Source: Sanderia malayensis
Lineage: Eukaryota; Cnidaria; Scyphozoa; Semaeostomeae; Pelagiidae
Reading direction: 5' to 3'
Assembly: GCA_013076295.1 (NCBI GenBank)
Contig: RQOL01000618.1
Coordinates: forward strand, 1,302,001-1,366,000
DNA length: 64,000 nucleotides
Positions 33,205 to 46,800 of this stretch are shown here, piece by piece. The notes beneath the pieces are model-generated. The model was not told the origin of the DNA. It saw only the letters and a program-made list of their open reading frames with translations, and did no database searches. Position numbers and translations under genes: made by a program. Numbering within the stretch: position 1 is the stretch's first letter; every line of letters begins with the position of its first letter.

Positions 33205-34851
33205 TTAAATAATTGTCTCTGGTGAATTAATCAAATTTTCCAGCCCATCCATGTTAAAATCAAGGCAAGTTGGAAGCATTGTTGTGTGTTGGCGCGAAAT
33301 CCTCTTCTGTTCATTATGATACGCCATCGTTTTGTCGTCAGGAGGCACATTTGAGAGCTTTCTTCCATTCGCAAAGCTCGACCGTTTCTGATCTTCAGTA
33401 CGGCTCAGCTTCTTTGGCCGCTTAGGCCCGTTCGTGTCGCTCTCGCGCCTTGTCTCTTCGCGCGAAGTGTTACGGCGTAGCGGTGGCGTATCGGTTACAT
33501 TACGCTTATTAGTGCGTTTCAGGGAGTCAACAATTGGCATAGCGGCCATAGGATTCACGCTTGAACCATCCTCAAATCCAGAATGCAGCATGGTTGGAAA
33601 ATCAGCAATCATGGTATGTGAACCAAATTGTCGACCATTCTCTTTTGTTGCAATCAACTTAACTTTGCTCGTCTCGCCTCCAATCACAGGCAAAATGTAC
33701 TTTCGAATTTTTTTGCAATAAAAAATCGACTTGAAGGCCCGCTTGAAATCTGACCGACCAGTACCGTATATGACTGGGTTGATAGCTGATTGCACTATGA
33801 CAAGGAGGTTTGCAGCCTTGAACACAACCATGGACATTTCTCTGTGTTGCTCCAAATCGCCGTACACAAACCAAAAGAAGACTATGTGTTGAGGCGAAGT
33901 GCAAACAGCGTAAACAAACACCAACAGAACAACCATACGAATCATCCGCTTGTGCTGTTTGTGGTGCTGTTGTTCTTCCTCGTGCTCCTCCACAACCATC
34001 TCCTGGCTGTTGCCCATTATCCTAGCCATCACCCAAATCATGTGCGTATTCGCAGCAACAATGATGCACAGCGGCACGGGCACCTGCAAGCAAAACATTG
34101 TTATCCAGTAGACCAGCATCGCCTGTTCGTTCCCAAAATTCTCCACGCAGTACGTGCCGTTGTTGCGGTGTATGACCTTGGCGACGAAGAACAGAGGGGC
34201 ACTGGACACCAGTGCTATCAACCAAATGGCGGGAATCATGTACTTGAGTGCTCGACGCGAGTCGTCAGCGCGCCATAAAAACGGCTTGGTTACGCCTCTA
34301 TGTCGGTCCAGCGTGATGGCAACAAGGGTACAGATCGAGGCTCCGATCGACGTGGGTGCTGCGAAATTGTTCAGACTGCACATGCCTTTACCCATCGTCC
34401 ATTGCAGGTCATTCTCATTGCGCACGATCTCAACTGGCACGTAAAACAGAAGAACAATGAGATCCGCCACGGCTAGATTGAAGGTGTAAATGTGAATTGT
34501 TCGTCGCATGAACCTTCTTGTGATGATGATGTAACACGTCAAAAGATTACCCACTGTCCCGATCAGCAGTACAACGATGTAGAAAATCCGAGCTATGACT
34601 TTAGAATGGTCGCCAATTGCCGCAGGGGTTGGCGTCGGCTGCATTGCATTATTTGGCATACAGCTTGGCATCATTACTGATGCATTTGTTGCATTGACTG
34701 TTGCATTAAACGTTGCGTTCATTGTCGCATTTATTATTAATGACGTCATGTTTGGTGCTAAATCATAAGAAGAAGCATTAGCCTCACCTTTGCACTTCGA
34801 CAGCGCAGCAAATGCTGCTCGCTGCAATTGCAATACTGAACCGTTGCTCAT
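33205..34851 (-). CDS. Class A (rhodopsin-family) G-protein-coupled receptor
   Basis: Intronless coding frame of 548 aa from ATG 34851. The frame is open upstream to a possible acceptor near 34948, so a 5' exon may exist. The extracellular N-terminus (1-85) is rich in N-glycosylation sites. Seven hydrophobic segments follow: TM1 about 87-111 with GN; TM2 LAVADLIVLL; Cys158 and Cys235 for the extracellular disulfide; TM3 ends TLDRHRG (DRH in place of DRY, residues 182-184); TM4 AIWLIALVSSAP; TM6 with CTSPQHIVFFW; TM7 INPVIYG. An acidic/His-rich third loop (EEHEEEQQHHKQHKR) precedes TM6. The C-tail of about 160 aa is basic and Ser/Thr-rich. Overall it resembles peptide-type receptors of cnidarians. 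The ligand cannot be inferred. Confidence 0.9.
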   Translation of the reverse strand: MSNGSVLQLQRAAFAALSKCKGEANASSYDLAPNMTSLIINATMNATFNATVNATNASVMMPSCMPNNAMQPTPTPAAIGDHSKVIARIFYIVVLLIGTVGNLLTCYIIITRRFMRRTIHIYTFNLAVADLIVLLFYVPVEIVRNENDLQWTMGKGMCSLNNFAAPTSIGASICTLVAITLDRHRGVTKPFLWRADDSRRALKYMIPAIWLIALVSSAPLFFVAKVIHRNNGTYCVENFGNEQAMLVYWITMFCLQVPVPLCIIVAANTHMIWVMARIMGNSQEMVVEEHEEEQQHHKQHKRMIRMVVLLVFVYAVCTSPQHIVFFWFVYGDLEQHREMSMVVFKAANLLVIVQSAINPVIYGTGRSDFKRAFKSIFYCKKIRKYILPVIGGETSKVKLIATKENGRQFGSHTMIADFPTMLHSGFEDGSSVNPMAAMPIVDSLKRTNKRNVTDTPPLRRNTSREETRRESDTNGPKRPKKLSRTEDQKRSSFANGRKLSNVPPDDKTMAYHNEQKRISRQHTTMLPTCLDFNMDGLENLINSPETII

Positions 34852-37800
34852 CTCGGAGTTGCAGTGATGAAGTCGCTGAAATCTGCTCTGGCTTTGATAA
34901 CGAGGCTCAGGGAGAATCTTCAACAACGAGACGAGAACAAAGCACCTGAATGAAATTGAAATGAAATAAAAATTCTCGTATTTTCGAGTTGTTCTTACTA
35001 TTCAAATTAACGTGGTGTCTAAATTTTTCAATTAAGATTAATTCTGAATGTATTAAACCAGGAAATTTTTGTAATTATAAACTTAGGATGGATCAATGAT
35101 ATGGAAAAGAAGTCACAAAGACATTAGACAGTTTATCTGTCCATTTGAACCACCATACTGGCCTGCCAATCGATGATCTGTGTTTTAATTACCAAGATTA
35201 TTTGGTTAACTAATGTAATAAGAATAATAATAAGGGCGAGGTAAAGCCAGAGGCCTTTTATAAAGTCATGAAACGATGAAGTTTTGTATGACTGATTTTG
35301 ATATATCGAAAGAGGTTGACTTAAAACTTGAATCGATTGGCGTTTGCTTATTTGTTTACCCTTAGACTCGACAAATAGCAGATGGAATAGGGCGAGATCA
35401 GATCAACATCTGTTGTGGTCTGGAGGGAAATAAGAAGGAGGAAATGTCGAGAAGACAGGTCTTTTATGAAAATCCTTTTCAGATCAGTGTTCTTAAGCAT
35501 TCATTTAGTAATAATAATAATACTTTATTCAATGAGCACAGGGTAATCCAATCAGCTATAAATCTAGCTGCTATCAAGAGAAGCCCTTAACAATTCCCCA
35601 ATTTCAGTACTAAAACTTTCTTACGGCTTTCTTGGCGACAATTGAATAGTTTTACGTTGCACAACAGTTGCATTGATAAAATAAGATGTTATGCTACGAA
35701 TAACATTTTTAACATTATATTTTGATAGATACTATATTCCAGTCGCAATATTAAGTATTTTGTGCTTGCTCGAAAATTTCACAAACCCAGTACTGAATTT
35801 TCTTAACTCATTGACGAGAAGATCATTGCTTTCCTTACAAAGCACCTTCCCGTAAAAAACGTATAGGACCTTAGAGAAATCATAGCAAGTAACCCAACAT
35901 ACCTTTATGAATGTCCTGGTAAGTGCTGGACAAATTGTAGGGCGAGTTTGTCTCAAATGACTCGCCACAAGTACCACGAAATTTATCAGTGCTTCATCCA
36001 GAACAGCATGTGTGGTATCTGATCAGTTTTACACTATGGTTTACTATTTAACAGCCTTCGTAGCAAGTGCATGAAGTAGTGCAATGAATGAATCTCAGAT
36101 GATAAAGATCTCTGTATATATTGTTTAATCTAATTTGATGGTGCCAGAAGAAAACTGCAACAGCCTGGCTCCTGAGAGTAAACAATGAAGAATGTTATCA
36201 AAAAATAATATCCAATATGATAAGCCAAAGACTGTGGTTTCCTTGTTAAACACGTCAACTCACTAATTAGGGACTCGGTGCTCCCAACAGTGACCATAGC
36301 CAATCGGATTAAAGATTTTTTTAATTAAAGGTGCATAAACTTTTGCCGAGCTTCGATACTTTTCATTGTTATTCTCAAACTCCCATTGTCTATTGGCAAT
36401 TTTGAGCCTCAGTGTTCTTTTTAAGCATTATTACTATCAAAAAAATTATGTAATCCGATTGGCCCATGGTCAAATTGCGAATCTAAAACTATGAAATGAT
36501 ATGAAATGATTCCCTAAAAGTAGGGGAGAGGGAACGCGTTTCACAGTTTAATGAGCTCAGCGAAAAACAACAATGCTAATTCCAAATGCTTAATTTAAAA
36601 TACACGCACACAACATTATGTGGTGTGTTCATAGTCCGTTGACTTGTTCGACTTATGTGAATTGAATGTATTAATTCGTTGTAATGCTAACATGGAAGTA
36701 AGCAGCTTTCGTGGTTGAGCTTACAACGAGCAATACACGAAAGGGAGGAATTATAACATTGTTTGAAGCTATGTAATTGTTATAACAGATTTTATGGTAT
36801 TTATTACGTGCAATCTCGTTAAGACACAAATCTGCAGAATGCAAGAGAAATCCCTCAGCAAATGAAGTTGAAAGTTTCCCGGTAGCAATTGATAAGCCAG
36901 CAGAAAAACAAAATTAATTAATTAATTTTGTACACATCAATTAATATCAACCAGATTTGTCAACTTTATCAGCTACGTCTTAATTTTTGGTTGTTCTCCT
37001 CACGCTCACACACCGCAAAGCAAACGAAGTATATAAATACGTACCTTTTATTACGAACGATTTATATTGGCGAAGCAGCTTAATATCATGCCCGAGCGAA
37101 ATCATTCGGTATCCAGCAGTTCTTTCTCAATACGTAATGGAAGCGATGTTTGGAATGAAAGTCAGTCATTGATCGTGGAGTATCATATGCAGCAACATAC
37201 CTCGAGTCATGTAATTAGCCAGCAGTCGATGCCTACACAAACACAATTAAAAAGTACTGAATAAGACAATGCAAGACAAAGAAGTATGAATGGTGTGTGC
37301 CACAGAGCCGGAGCTTTAAGAGTGTTGTTCTTGTACAATTGGAATTGACTGGTCGCTGTTCAAATTGGTCTCCCGTCATTCGATTTCAAACGGATTCCAT
37401 GCGGAGAAATACATTCGGTGCAAATGATAAAAACTCTGTTTTTTCACTTTACTCTGTTTTTCTGCAGTGAAACAAACAAGTAAACAATAGACTAGTTGTT
37501 AACATTGTTAAAATGAATGCTTGGAACTAAAACCAATAATCAGGACTAAAGCATCGATTAAAAAGATATGTTTTGAAAGGAGTGCCTGCAAAAAGAATTA
37601 TGGAGGGGGGTGCTTAGCATGCCTGAAAGCCAAAATGTCTATATTTGATGTGATCGAATATTGTCATTTTTGTTTGATATTTGTTATTGATATTCTTTTT
37701 GTGTTGATATTTGTCATCAAATCCAACCATAAAGAGAAGCATAAGGAGAAAAATAACGGGGAAATGTAACAATGAAATATGAAATAGGGCAATATTTGAT

Positions 37801-40800
37801 GAAACAATTAAGTGTCGCAAAAAAAGAGAAAAAAGCCGCTTTTCGGGCCTTTAGATTTCTGGTACTGAATAAAAGTTAATAACCAGTAGATAAGCCAACC
37901 AAATATCGTCTTTCCAATATTTCTGAAACGTCTCACTGCACTGCAGCAAAGGTTACCGCCATTGATGAATTGATAATAAAATCAGCATGCGGCTGAACAG
38001 GGGAGGATTTGAAGATACACGCAGGCTACAAACACACAAAGATACAAAAAGGATTTTTGTCTCGAAAGGGCCTCGATTCTGCTGCGCAGCCCATTCACTG
38101 CGCAGCAGCAACAACCACGTAAGCAAAGTAAAAGCGTGTGTAGATGACAAATGGGAAGATGCATCAGAGAAAAGGAAGGTATGTCGAAAACAACGAATTG
38201 ATGCAGTGATAAGGATCTTATTACTCCGATTAAAGCTTCCTGCGCACAGTGTATTGACATTTTTATGTGTAATTAAGAAAAAGGATTCTTCGTGCAATCA
38301 AATTTGTTTTTGTTTCTATGAAGTTTCTGTCATGTTTTTATCCATTACCTATTCACGACATGCATGTTTTATTCCCGTACTTTCAAAAACAGCTGGTCGA
38401 CAACAAAAGATCCAATAATATGCCACCCTCCTGTAAGGGGGACATGGCTCCCTAAGCGACCTTCTTACAATTCTCAAAGAATGAGGAAATATAGCCAGCT
38501 ACACCTTTCCAATCTGCATAAAATGACGCATGATAAAATTGTTCGTTTTCAACCGCTCAACCAGATGCTAGCATTGCAAGAAATAAATCTAAAAATAGAT
38601 TAATCTAAAAATATTCATTATAGCTCGAGGAACATTATGCAATTTATATTTTCAGACAAGGCACGAAAACTATGAGAAAAGACTGCTGCAAAGAAGATTG
38701 GAATATTGCTATTAACATTTTCATTGTTTGCCGAGCTCAATGTTCTTAAAAATTTTCGATTATGAAACTAAGACTATCCTTATATTATTCAAAAATTGCA
38801 GAGACTTTGAGCAATATTCTTATAAAATTAAGTGTGTATTACGTATAGACAGAGCTTTTTTTGCAAGAGCACATGTTTTTTCCGAGTCGTATGAGTTCCA
38901 ACAAAACAAACATACAAACCTTAAAACTTAGAAACCTCAATATTCTCACAAACATTACTCTTGCGAAAAATTAAACACAATCACTCCAGATCAGACTGCA
39001 CACTGCAGCAGCCAAACAATCTTAGAAAATTCAGCGCAACATACAAATTGTTTAGTTAAATACCTTGAATGATGATATATCTTGATGCCTCTTGATAATC
39101 GTCATTCGTGAACGCTTTACCTGTCTTTGTTCTTGCTTTATCTGCGTGGCTGCAATTGCTGCAATTGCTGCAACCAACCTACGATTGACCTGTGATGCTG
39201 CTTTCAGTCAAACAGAACTATAAATCAACATCAGACAATAATCATAATGTATTGCCTTCTCTCTGGAAGCCTCTTTTGTTTCTGTCTCTCAAAGGGAGCA
39301 CATAGTTCAATGTACAAGGCGCCATGTCACGGGTAAATCAATCAAGATGACAATAGACTAATCAGGGCTATCACTAAAAGAGAGAACGGTGGAGGGACAA
39401 GGGAACAAATGAACCCAAATCATTTTATCGTAAAATATAACATTCCAAGCAAAAGCCCAAAATTAAATGACGGCCTATTTGCACGCGCAGTATCTTTTAT
39501 AAAGAAGTTCAGCCAAGGTTCAGTACCGAAAATTCCCTAACTGGCAGTCACATTTTAGCACCGTATTTACTCAAGTAAGCGCAGCCCGAATAAGCGCCGC
39601 ACCAAAGTTCCGGAAATTAAAAGAGCGCCGCGGTGCTCACTCGAGCAAATACGGTAAAAATTCCTTGTCTTTGTGCCTCTTTGAAATGATTCTGAGAAAA
39701 GATAAAGATATTAGCAAGAGGTCGTTCCCTCCATATTCCCGACCGTTCCCGTTCCCCAATCTCTTCCCGTTCCCTCTTTTAGTAATAGCCGGCTAATTAG
39801 AGAATGGATTATCGGGGACAATCAATTCTTTTTTGCTTAGTTGAAACCCCATGGGATTCCGATCGTCGATAAAGTAGCGAATACAGGTCAATTGCTGCGT
39901 CACTTTGCTGCATAACAGGATGATTGTTATGAGAATTACAATGGCATCTTTAGTCTTGAAGAATCACAACACAACAGTTAAATAAAAGATTTGTCTGCCC
40001 CTAATATGAAGAGAAACGTTTTTTGAATTGACTGCATAATGAAATAAATTATCGAATATCTAATTATGAGGAATACTCATTTATTAAATCAACAGTGACC
40101 TAGGTCGATCCCCACCATTTGCGAAGATAATGGACTTGCATTGCAGAGCGACAAAAACCGCGTTAAATGGGCCATTACGATAACTCGGGCTTCGCGCGAT
40201 CATTTAAACTCCCGCGCACGCAGATATTAGAAGTATTGCGTGGTAAGCAGTTGGGATGTAAAGGTACAGACTGTTGTCATAAAAGATACTAACCCTGTGA
40301 CGATCAGAATTGCTTGAATCAAATTTAATTATCATTATTAAACTCCAAACGTGTACGAATTTTGTTGTCGTAATTGGTGTGAATACATACTGCATTAATA
40401 TCAATAAAAAGGTATGTCGATTTGTTATTGTGCGTAAATATATGTCGTGGCGATTCCATTCAGCAATCTGGGAGTATATAATGGCGTGTGGATGGAAATA
40501 TTCTTCTACAGCTCACAAGAAAACAGCTACTTACAGTCGGTCTTGTACAAATATCATATCCTCTCCATTCTCTATAAAGACCATCAATTTTGTAACAGTG
40601 CAGTGCTGGCCGAGCCTATTTTCTGATACCGCTACTGGTCTGCTTACTTGACAAGAGCACCAAAGACACTCAGAAAGAGTCATCCACTGTTTAGAAAGCC
40701 GTGCGAGCAGCCTCGACTCCATGTCGTCCAAGCAGATCCCCTTTGTTTTATAATAATCACAATCATCAACCTCGTCATGTTGGCTGTGCAAGTACTAGTG

Positions 40801-40876
40801 CTGGCTAATTCGTGTAATCATTACGAAGAACAGCCGGTTAAGAAAGCGACTCACCCTCAACCCCAAGCGGGTTGCT
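34852..40876. other. Six-kb intergenic interval
   Basis: No gene is supported. It may contain 5' exons of the GPCR. Near 35507-35560 an AATAATAATACTTTATTCAA stretch looks like the 3' end of a CR1/L2-type retroelement. A small inverted-repeat element lies at 39559-39656. A TATA-like TATATAAAT at about 37030 precedes a 58-codon frame (37088-37264, Ser/Gln-rich, plus strand) that may be chance. The 143-codon frame at 37987-38418 has no protein-like features. Confidence 0.5.
39559..39656. mobile_element. Small palindromic MITE (CACCGTATTTACTC ends)
   Basis: CACCGTATTTACTCAAGTAA at the left and CACTCGAGCAAATACGGTA at the right are imperfect inverted repeats around AAGCGC(C/A)GC units. General design resembles the 118-557 and 2900-2974 elements. 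Confidence 0.55.
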
Positions 40877-43800
40877 TCATGTTCTTCCAACGACCGGTGA
40901 CGGTGATCTCCTCGTACCCAGACCAAGTAGAGATTGTTTCTGTTTCAAATAAAAATTAACTAATGTTATTTACTTTAGCTTGGATGCTTACTATACCTAA
41001 AGTTTGTGCTATTGTCAAGTCTCGGCGTAAAACTCGGTGCAAAAGTGGGCCAAAATAAGGAACTGTTGGAGCTAGACCTTGAGCTAAGTTCTTTGTGAAA
41101 AAGCGTGTACATTCAAAGTCTCTCTCTTAGCAAGAATCTAAACTGTTATGAAACTCTCGTAAGGTATAGCTTGGTTACTTTCTACGCAATAGTTTCAAAG
41201 GAGCTAGCTACACGTGCAATTTGTCTCAAGAAATGTCAGATAATGGGCATAGCTTGAGAGTGGTTGATAACATGGTGTGAGGAGAGTAAAGCACAACGAC
41301 TTACCGATGCAGTTAGTTTGATCCGTCCACGAGCATCGAAATTGAGACTGCCATAAATGAGTAAAGCAAGATCTCTTCTTTTAGAGTCCATTGCTATGGT
41401 TAGGGCAGTGCTTCCTTCCTGCAGTAAAAAGCCACGGTTGATAAATAGTTATCGTATAATTAAGAGCATATTTTTCATTCAAAGAAGTGATTTCAAGGAA
41501 AGAAGTACAGACGAAGCGTGTAAGATAGCAGCTGAAATAAAAGCTTACATGATCTTCGATTGTCGAATCGCAATCTGGATTCGACAGCAAAGCTTTCACG
41601 ATAGTCATGCTGCCGTTTTCACAGGCGCACATCAAAGCGGTCGACCCATCCTGTGTGAAAAAAACAACTTCATCATAATCTTAATCTAGATTTACAATCG
41701 TAATCTTGATTCACCATATGGATTAATGACCTTAATCTGAATCTTTGAAAATCCAACCCGAAGAGACTGACTGATGCTTCTGTCAAAAACAACTTCATCA
41801 CAATACTGATCTGGATTTACAATCCTGACCTGGATTTACAATCGTAATCTTGATTCACCATATGGATTAATGACCTTAATCTGAATGTTTGAAAATCCAA
41901 CCCGAAGAGACTGACTGATGCTTCTGTTAAAAACAACTTCATCATAATACTGATCTGGATTTACAATACTGATCTGGATTTACAATCGTAATCTTGATTC
42001 ACCATATGGATTAATGACCTTAATCTGAATCTTTGCAAATCCAACCCGAAGAGACTGACTGATGCTTCTGTTAAAAACAACTTCATCACAATACTGATCT
42101 GGATTTACAATACTGATCTGGATTTACAATCGTAATCTTGATTCACCACATGGATTAATGACCTTAATCTGAATCTTTGAAAATCCAACCCGAAGAGACT
42201 GACTGATGCTTCTAGATCTGCTTGCATCTGTAAGTCGTGCAACAAACTGGATCAAAGTAAGGATTTCTTAATACAAGCATGGATTTCTTACATTATCAGT
42301 CTCATTGACATCTGCTCCAGCATCTAGTATAAGATCCACCATTCCAAGATTACTGCGACTCACAGCCAACATCAATGGTGTCTGTCCAGTCTAGAATAAA
42401 AAAAATTCACACACCATTACATTACGAGTTGTACAACTCGCACATTATTACATTGAAATACAATTCTGTAATTGTATTAATATTGAGACTACATTGATTG
42501 TATCGTATTTAGCAATGTTACGTTTGTTGATATTTTACAAATAGCAGTTCCCCTGGATGATTTGCTTGCACAAGTCACAAGCAATGTAAGAGTGAGGCAT
42601 ATAACGGGGGTCACTCACCTCTCTGTTCTTACAGTTAACGTTGCCTAATCTGAGTAGCCTTTGCATGACGTACTTGTCTGTCTTGCTGTCGAATCCAGCC
42701 AACGCAGCAAGCATAACGGGCGAGTACCCAGCCTGACAAGGGAAAAAAAGAAAACATAAACAAACATGACTTGAGAGTCATAGCCAATCAGAAAGGAGGG
42801 TTGTGATGACATCATGATAATGCGATGAGGTGATTGGAGGATGCCCTTACCTTGTTAACCATGTCGATCTGACAGACGTTGGAGTCAAGAAGAATGCTGA
42901 CGACTCCGGTGTTCTTGTAGGTCAGTGCAAAATGCAAAGAAGTGTTTCCCTGCAATGGACGCAGTGGAAAACAAAATTCAATAGAAGAATAAATAAACAG
43001 AAGAAGGATGAAACTGATGCATAAAAACATGCAACGGGTCTGAAGGACAAATGCAACATACACAAGTGTAGCATGCATTAAATGCAAAGACACGCGTCTA
43101 AAGCTCAACTCTATACCGATAAAAACAATCAGTGGTGAACATAAGAGAAAGCAGGGATTATTTATAGGTGCCAGCGGTGTTCAAGAGCAATAGCATCGTG
43201 TGAAGTAGATAGTAGAAACAAGATAAGAAATCTGCCATAGATTGTATATGTATGGCATTTCAGCTTACATCATCATCCATCAAATTTATTATGGTGTCTA
43301 CCAGCTCTGGGATTCGACTTTGAAATAGATCTATGTAGCTCTTAACAACAGCTGCATTTGCTCTTTTCTTCTTGACAGTTTGGAACCACAGTTTCTCGAT
43401 ATTGGCAAGGTATTTCATCTGTTAGGGGAGATGGTATCGTGATAATAAAGCGTAGCTAAAGATATATACAATCAGAAACGTGGCTAAAGATATATAAGAG
43501 ATCAGAAAACCTATGCACTTCTCGAAGCATTAGGTTTCGTGAACATGTTCTTTGAGGGTGAAATTAGGTCATTGTTGACGTACCATTAGCTGTTGTTTGA
43601 GTGGCTTTTCTCCAGAGAAATGATTCTGCAGCATTTTGCATGACTCCACAATGTCATTGCTTGTGCTTCAAAAGACAAAAAATATATCAGGCATCGAGTG
43701 AAGATTTCTTTCAGAGAAGATAGAGAAGACGAAGCAGACGAAGAACGACGATGATAATGTAAATGAAGAAGATAATAATGGCGACATTGCAGCGGAAGAA

Positions 43801-46800
43801 GTAAACAGAAAATTTATTTGAACAATCTGAGAGTCTGAGGAATCGAGCAACAAAATTAGCGACGATGAAGTCTTTAAATCATCACCTTTCTTCGTATCCA
43901 TCACAAGCATCATCTTCGTTCTCATCTTCTTCTTCGTGTTCAGACTCTTCATAATTATCCATATCTTCATCAAGTTTTTCAAAACCCGCTAAACTCTCCA
44001 TTCTTCTCGTCGCTTCAAGTTTCTCCATTTTATACGCACTGAAATTTTCTCTCATCGTCGCCAACTTGTCATCCAAAGACGGATCGTTCACATCGACTTT
44101 ATTCCCGCAGTAATTACACATAGCAGGGTAATACTTCACCTCCGAAGAAACCTCACTTTGTGCCATTATTTTATAAACCTCGCTACAGATATCAGACTCG
44201 TCATTTTTCAACAGCCTCTCATCCACGTCCGAATCAGCCTCGTTTTGATTCGAAGGGCGACATTTTTCGCAGAATTCATTGAAGACGTCACCGTGCCCAA
44301 TTTCCTTGTCTACCATCTCACCCCTGAACGCACATTGTTGGCACGGTAATTCATTAACGTCGGCATCACCGCATCCTATGCTAATCGTACGAAGATAATC
44401 GCACTTATCGCAAGGTAGTGCGTTGTCTATGCGATCTTCACTGCAACCAATGCTTCTCGATGTTCTATTATCGCAAATATCACAGATAACATTGTCGATA
44501 CTATCATCTCCAGTTGCCATATCAGAGAGTTGCGGTCTTACACAGCTACACAGCTTATCATCAGTTTTACACAGCCAATCACCTTGCAATAACTCATCTA
44601 CATGCATTGTTGTATCACCATGACTATAAGACCCCACGGCAACAGATACCAGTCTCCTGTTTGCGCATGCGTCACATAAAAGGTCGTTCACCCTATCTTC
44701 GCCGAATCCAGCTGTAACCGATAACTTTTTGTCCAAGTCACAAATCGACGAGAAGTTGCGGCGCTCAATTTCCATTGGATTCGTAACTGCGTCCCGCACA
44801 TCGACGCTGCTTTGTGTGGCGAAACTCGTTGTTTCGACAACGGCCTTGTCGTCACCGCATTGAAAATCTGCGCGCAATACGGGCACAGTTTGGCAGGCAG
44901 TGCTTTCGAAATTGCCGAGCCCGCATCCAATCATAGTGCCTTGATCTGAGGCGACAGCCTTCGTGCTTTGCGTCTCTTTATCAACAACTGGCACCGGCAA
45001 GGACTGAGCCTCGCTATCGCGGTACAATCGCACCGCAATGTCGTCTCCGAACGAGGCATCACTCGTAGCTGCAGATGACTGCAGACCGATTGAGTGGAAA
45101 TCGTGCAGCGCGCAGCCAAACATTGTCGTTTTCTCAGCATGAACAGCTCCATCCATCTGACAACCGTTGTCAACATTCTCAACCGAGTTTTGTACCGCAA
45201 CATCGGCCAACAGCTTTACAGGTGGAATCACATTCACTCCTTTATCGACGCAATTATTCACAACAATTGTCTCGGTGGACACAGATTGGACATCAAGATA
45301 AACGCATTCGTCACCAATTGCAGTATTTGTCAACTCTGATTTCATCGTAACAGTTGCAGCATCGGCTCTCTCAACTTCACTCTGAACACCAACCTCTTCA
45401 GTCCGGATACTAGTTTTGTCTGTCGGAGCCGTCTCAAGCAAAGCTACACCCACCGGAACATCAATTTTTTCCTCGACAAGCAATGCCGATGGTCCATTCG
45501 CCACTGCATTTTCTAATCCCTGCACAGTCATTGCAACAAGGTTCTCGTCATCATCATTATTATTATTAGCGACCTCATTCAAGCAGTAGGGACAAATTTC
45601 CTTGTTGACAATAGCCTCAGCGCCGACACCATCTCCAAGGCCAGTTTGTGTCTCCTTGGAAACCATAGCTCGGCGTGGACTGGGCCGAATCATTATCACC
45701 TCATCTCCTTCTGAGATGAAGCTGGTTGGGGAGGAGCCACGGCTGTGCATTGGGGAGGAGCCGTTACTCGATTGATAACTGGATGAGAGGCTCTGTTTCG
45801 TGCTGCCTCGTTTCTGTTTGACGATATTCATGAGCTGGCGTTTTTCTTCTTGCAAAACAGCCAACTTCACCTGCAAAACTGGCATGAGTTGCATGTCTTT
45901 CTCCAAGTTGCGCAGTTGTCTCAATTTGGGTGACAGCTCGGCGCGAACCTCGCAGATCGCATCGTACAGCTCTGCGGACATCTTGTGCTGAAAGAGGGGC
46001 CGTAATAGAGAGGCGGTTGGACTGTTCGAGCGAAATTCTTTGTAGATTCTCGTATCGTCATTTCTAGTCGGCTCTGCGGATGTGGAGAAAGTTGCATAGG
46101 ACGTTTTCCGTGGGCCATCATTGTCACGGTTGTCATTCACAGGTTTCGAAGTGACGTCATCTCCTAGGTTCAAATAACTCGTGTCACTCTCAGTGCTGCC
46201 TGGTCTAGCATCAACTGGCTCGTTGACTGATGTGTCTATATCATTGGAAACTGCCCGGTGATATTGTCTCTCTGATTTGAATAGCTCGTTCCACTGGGGA
46301 ACAAACACCACGTCATCTTCCCGACTGTTCATCAGCTCTGTAAGGCTTGCAGAGCTGAGATGAATACGAGGCTTCGCTGGCCTCCTTTTGATCATCACTG
46401 ATGACGTCGTCGATTCCACATCCGACGACCAATCAGATGAAACGTGGCTTGCGGTGGACAGCGGGCTTGAACAGCGGTTGTTGTGAGATAACGATGACGT
46501 CAACCCGAAATCAGGACTGCTAAGGAACATCTGATTCATTTGTTTGTCCTTTGAACCTTCGGGGAATTCTTCATCCTGATAAAACATAAATGGAAATACT
46601 TTAACTCCTAACTGAATCATACAGAGTGTTGATAATCAGTATAAAAACAAAATCCCCCTAATGGAGGGGGTAAAACTACTTTCTAATCCCCGATAACTCG
46701 AACATTTGTTAACTCGAACCATTCTCATCGGTCTCTTGAAGACAGTGGCGTAGATAGAGGGGGGTCAGGGGGGACGAAAACCCCCTGTAGAGCTAAACTG

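Noticed and set aside
33790..34278. 162-codon plus-strand frame
   Set aside because: Antisense shadow of the GPCR.
37987..38418. 143-codon plus-strand frame
   Set aside because: No domain, no splice context, irregular composition; long open frames of this size occur by chance in 6 kb.
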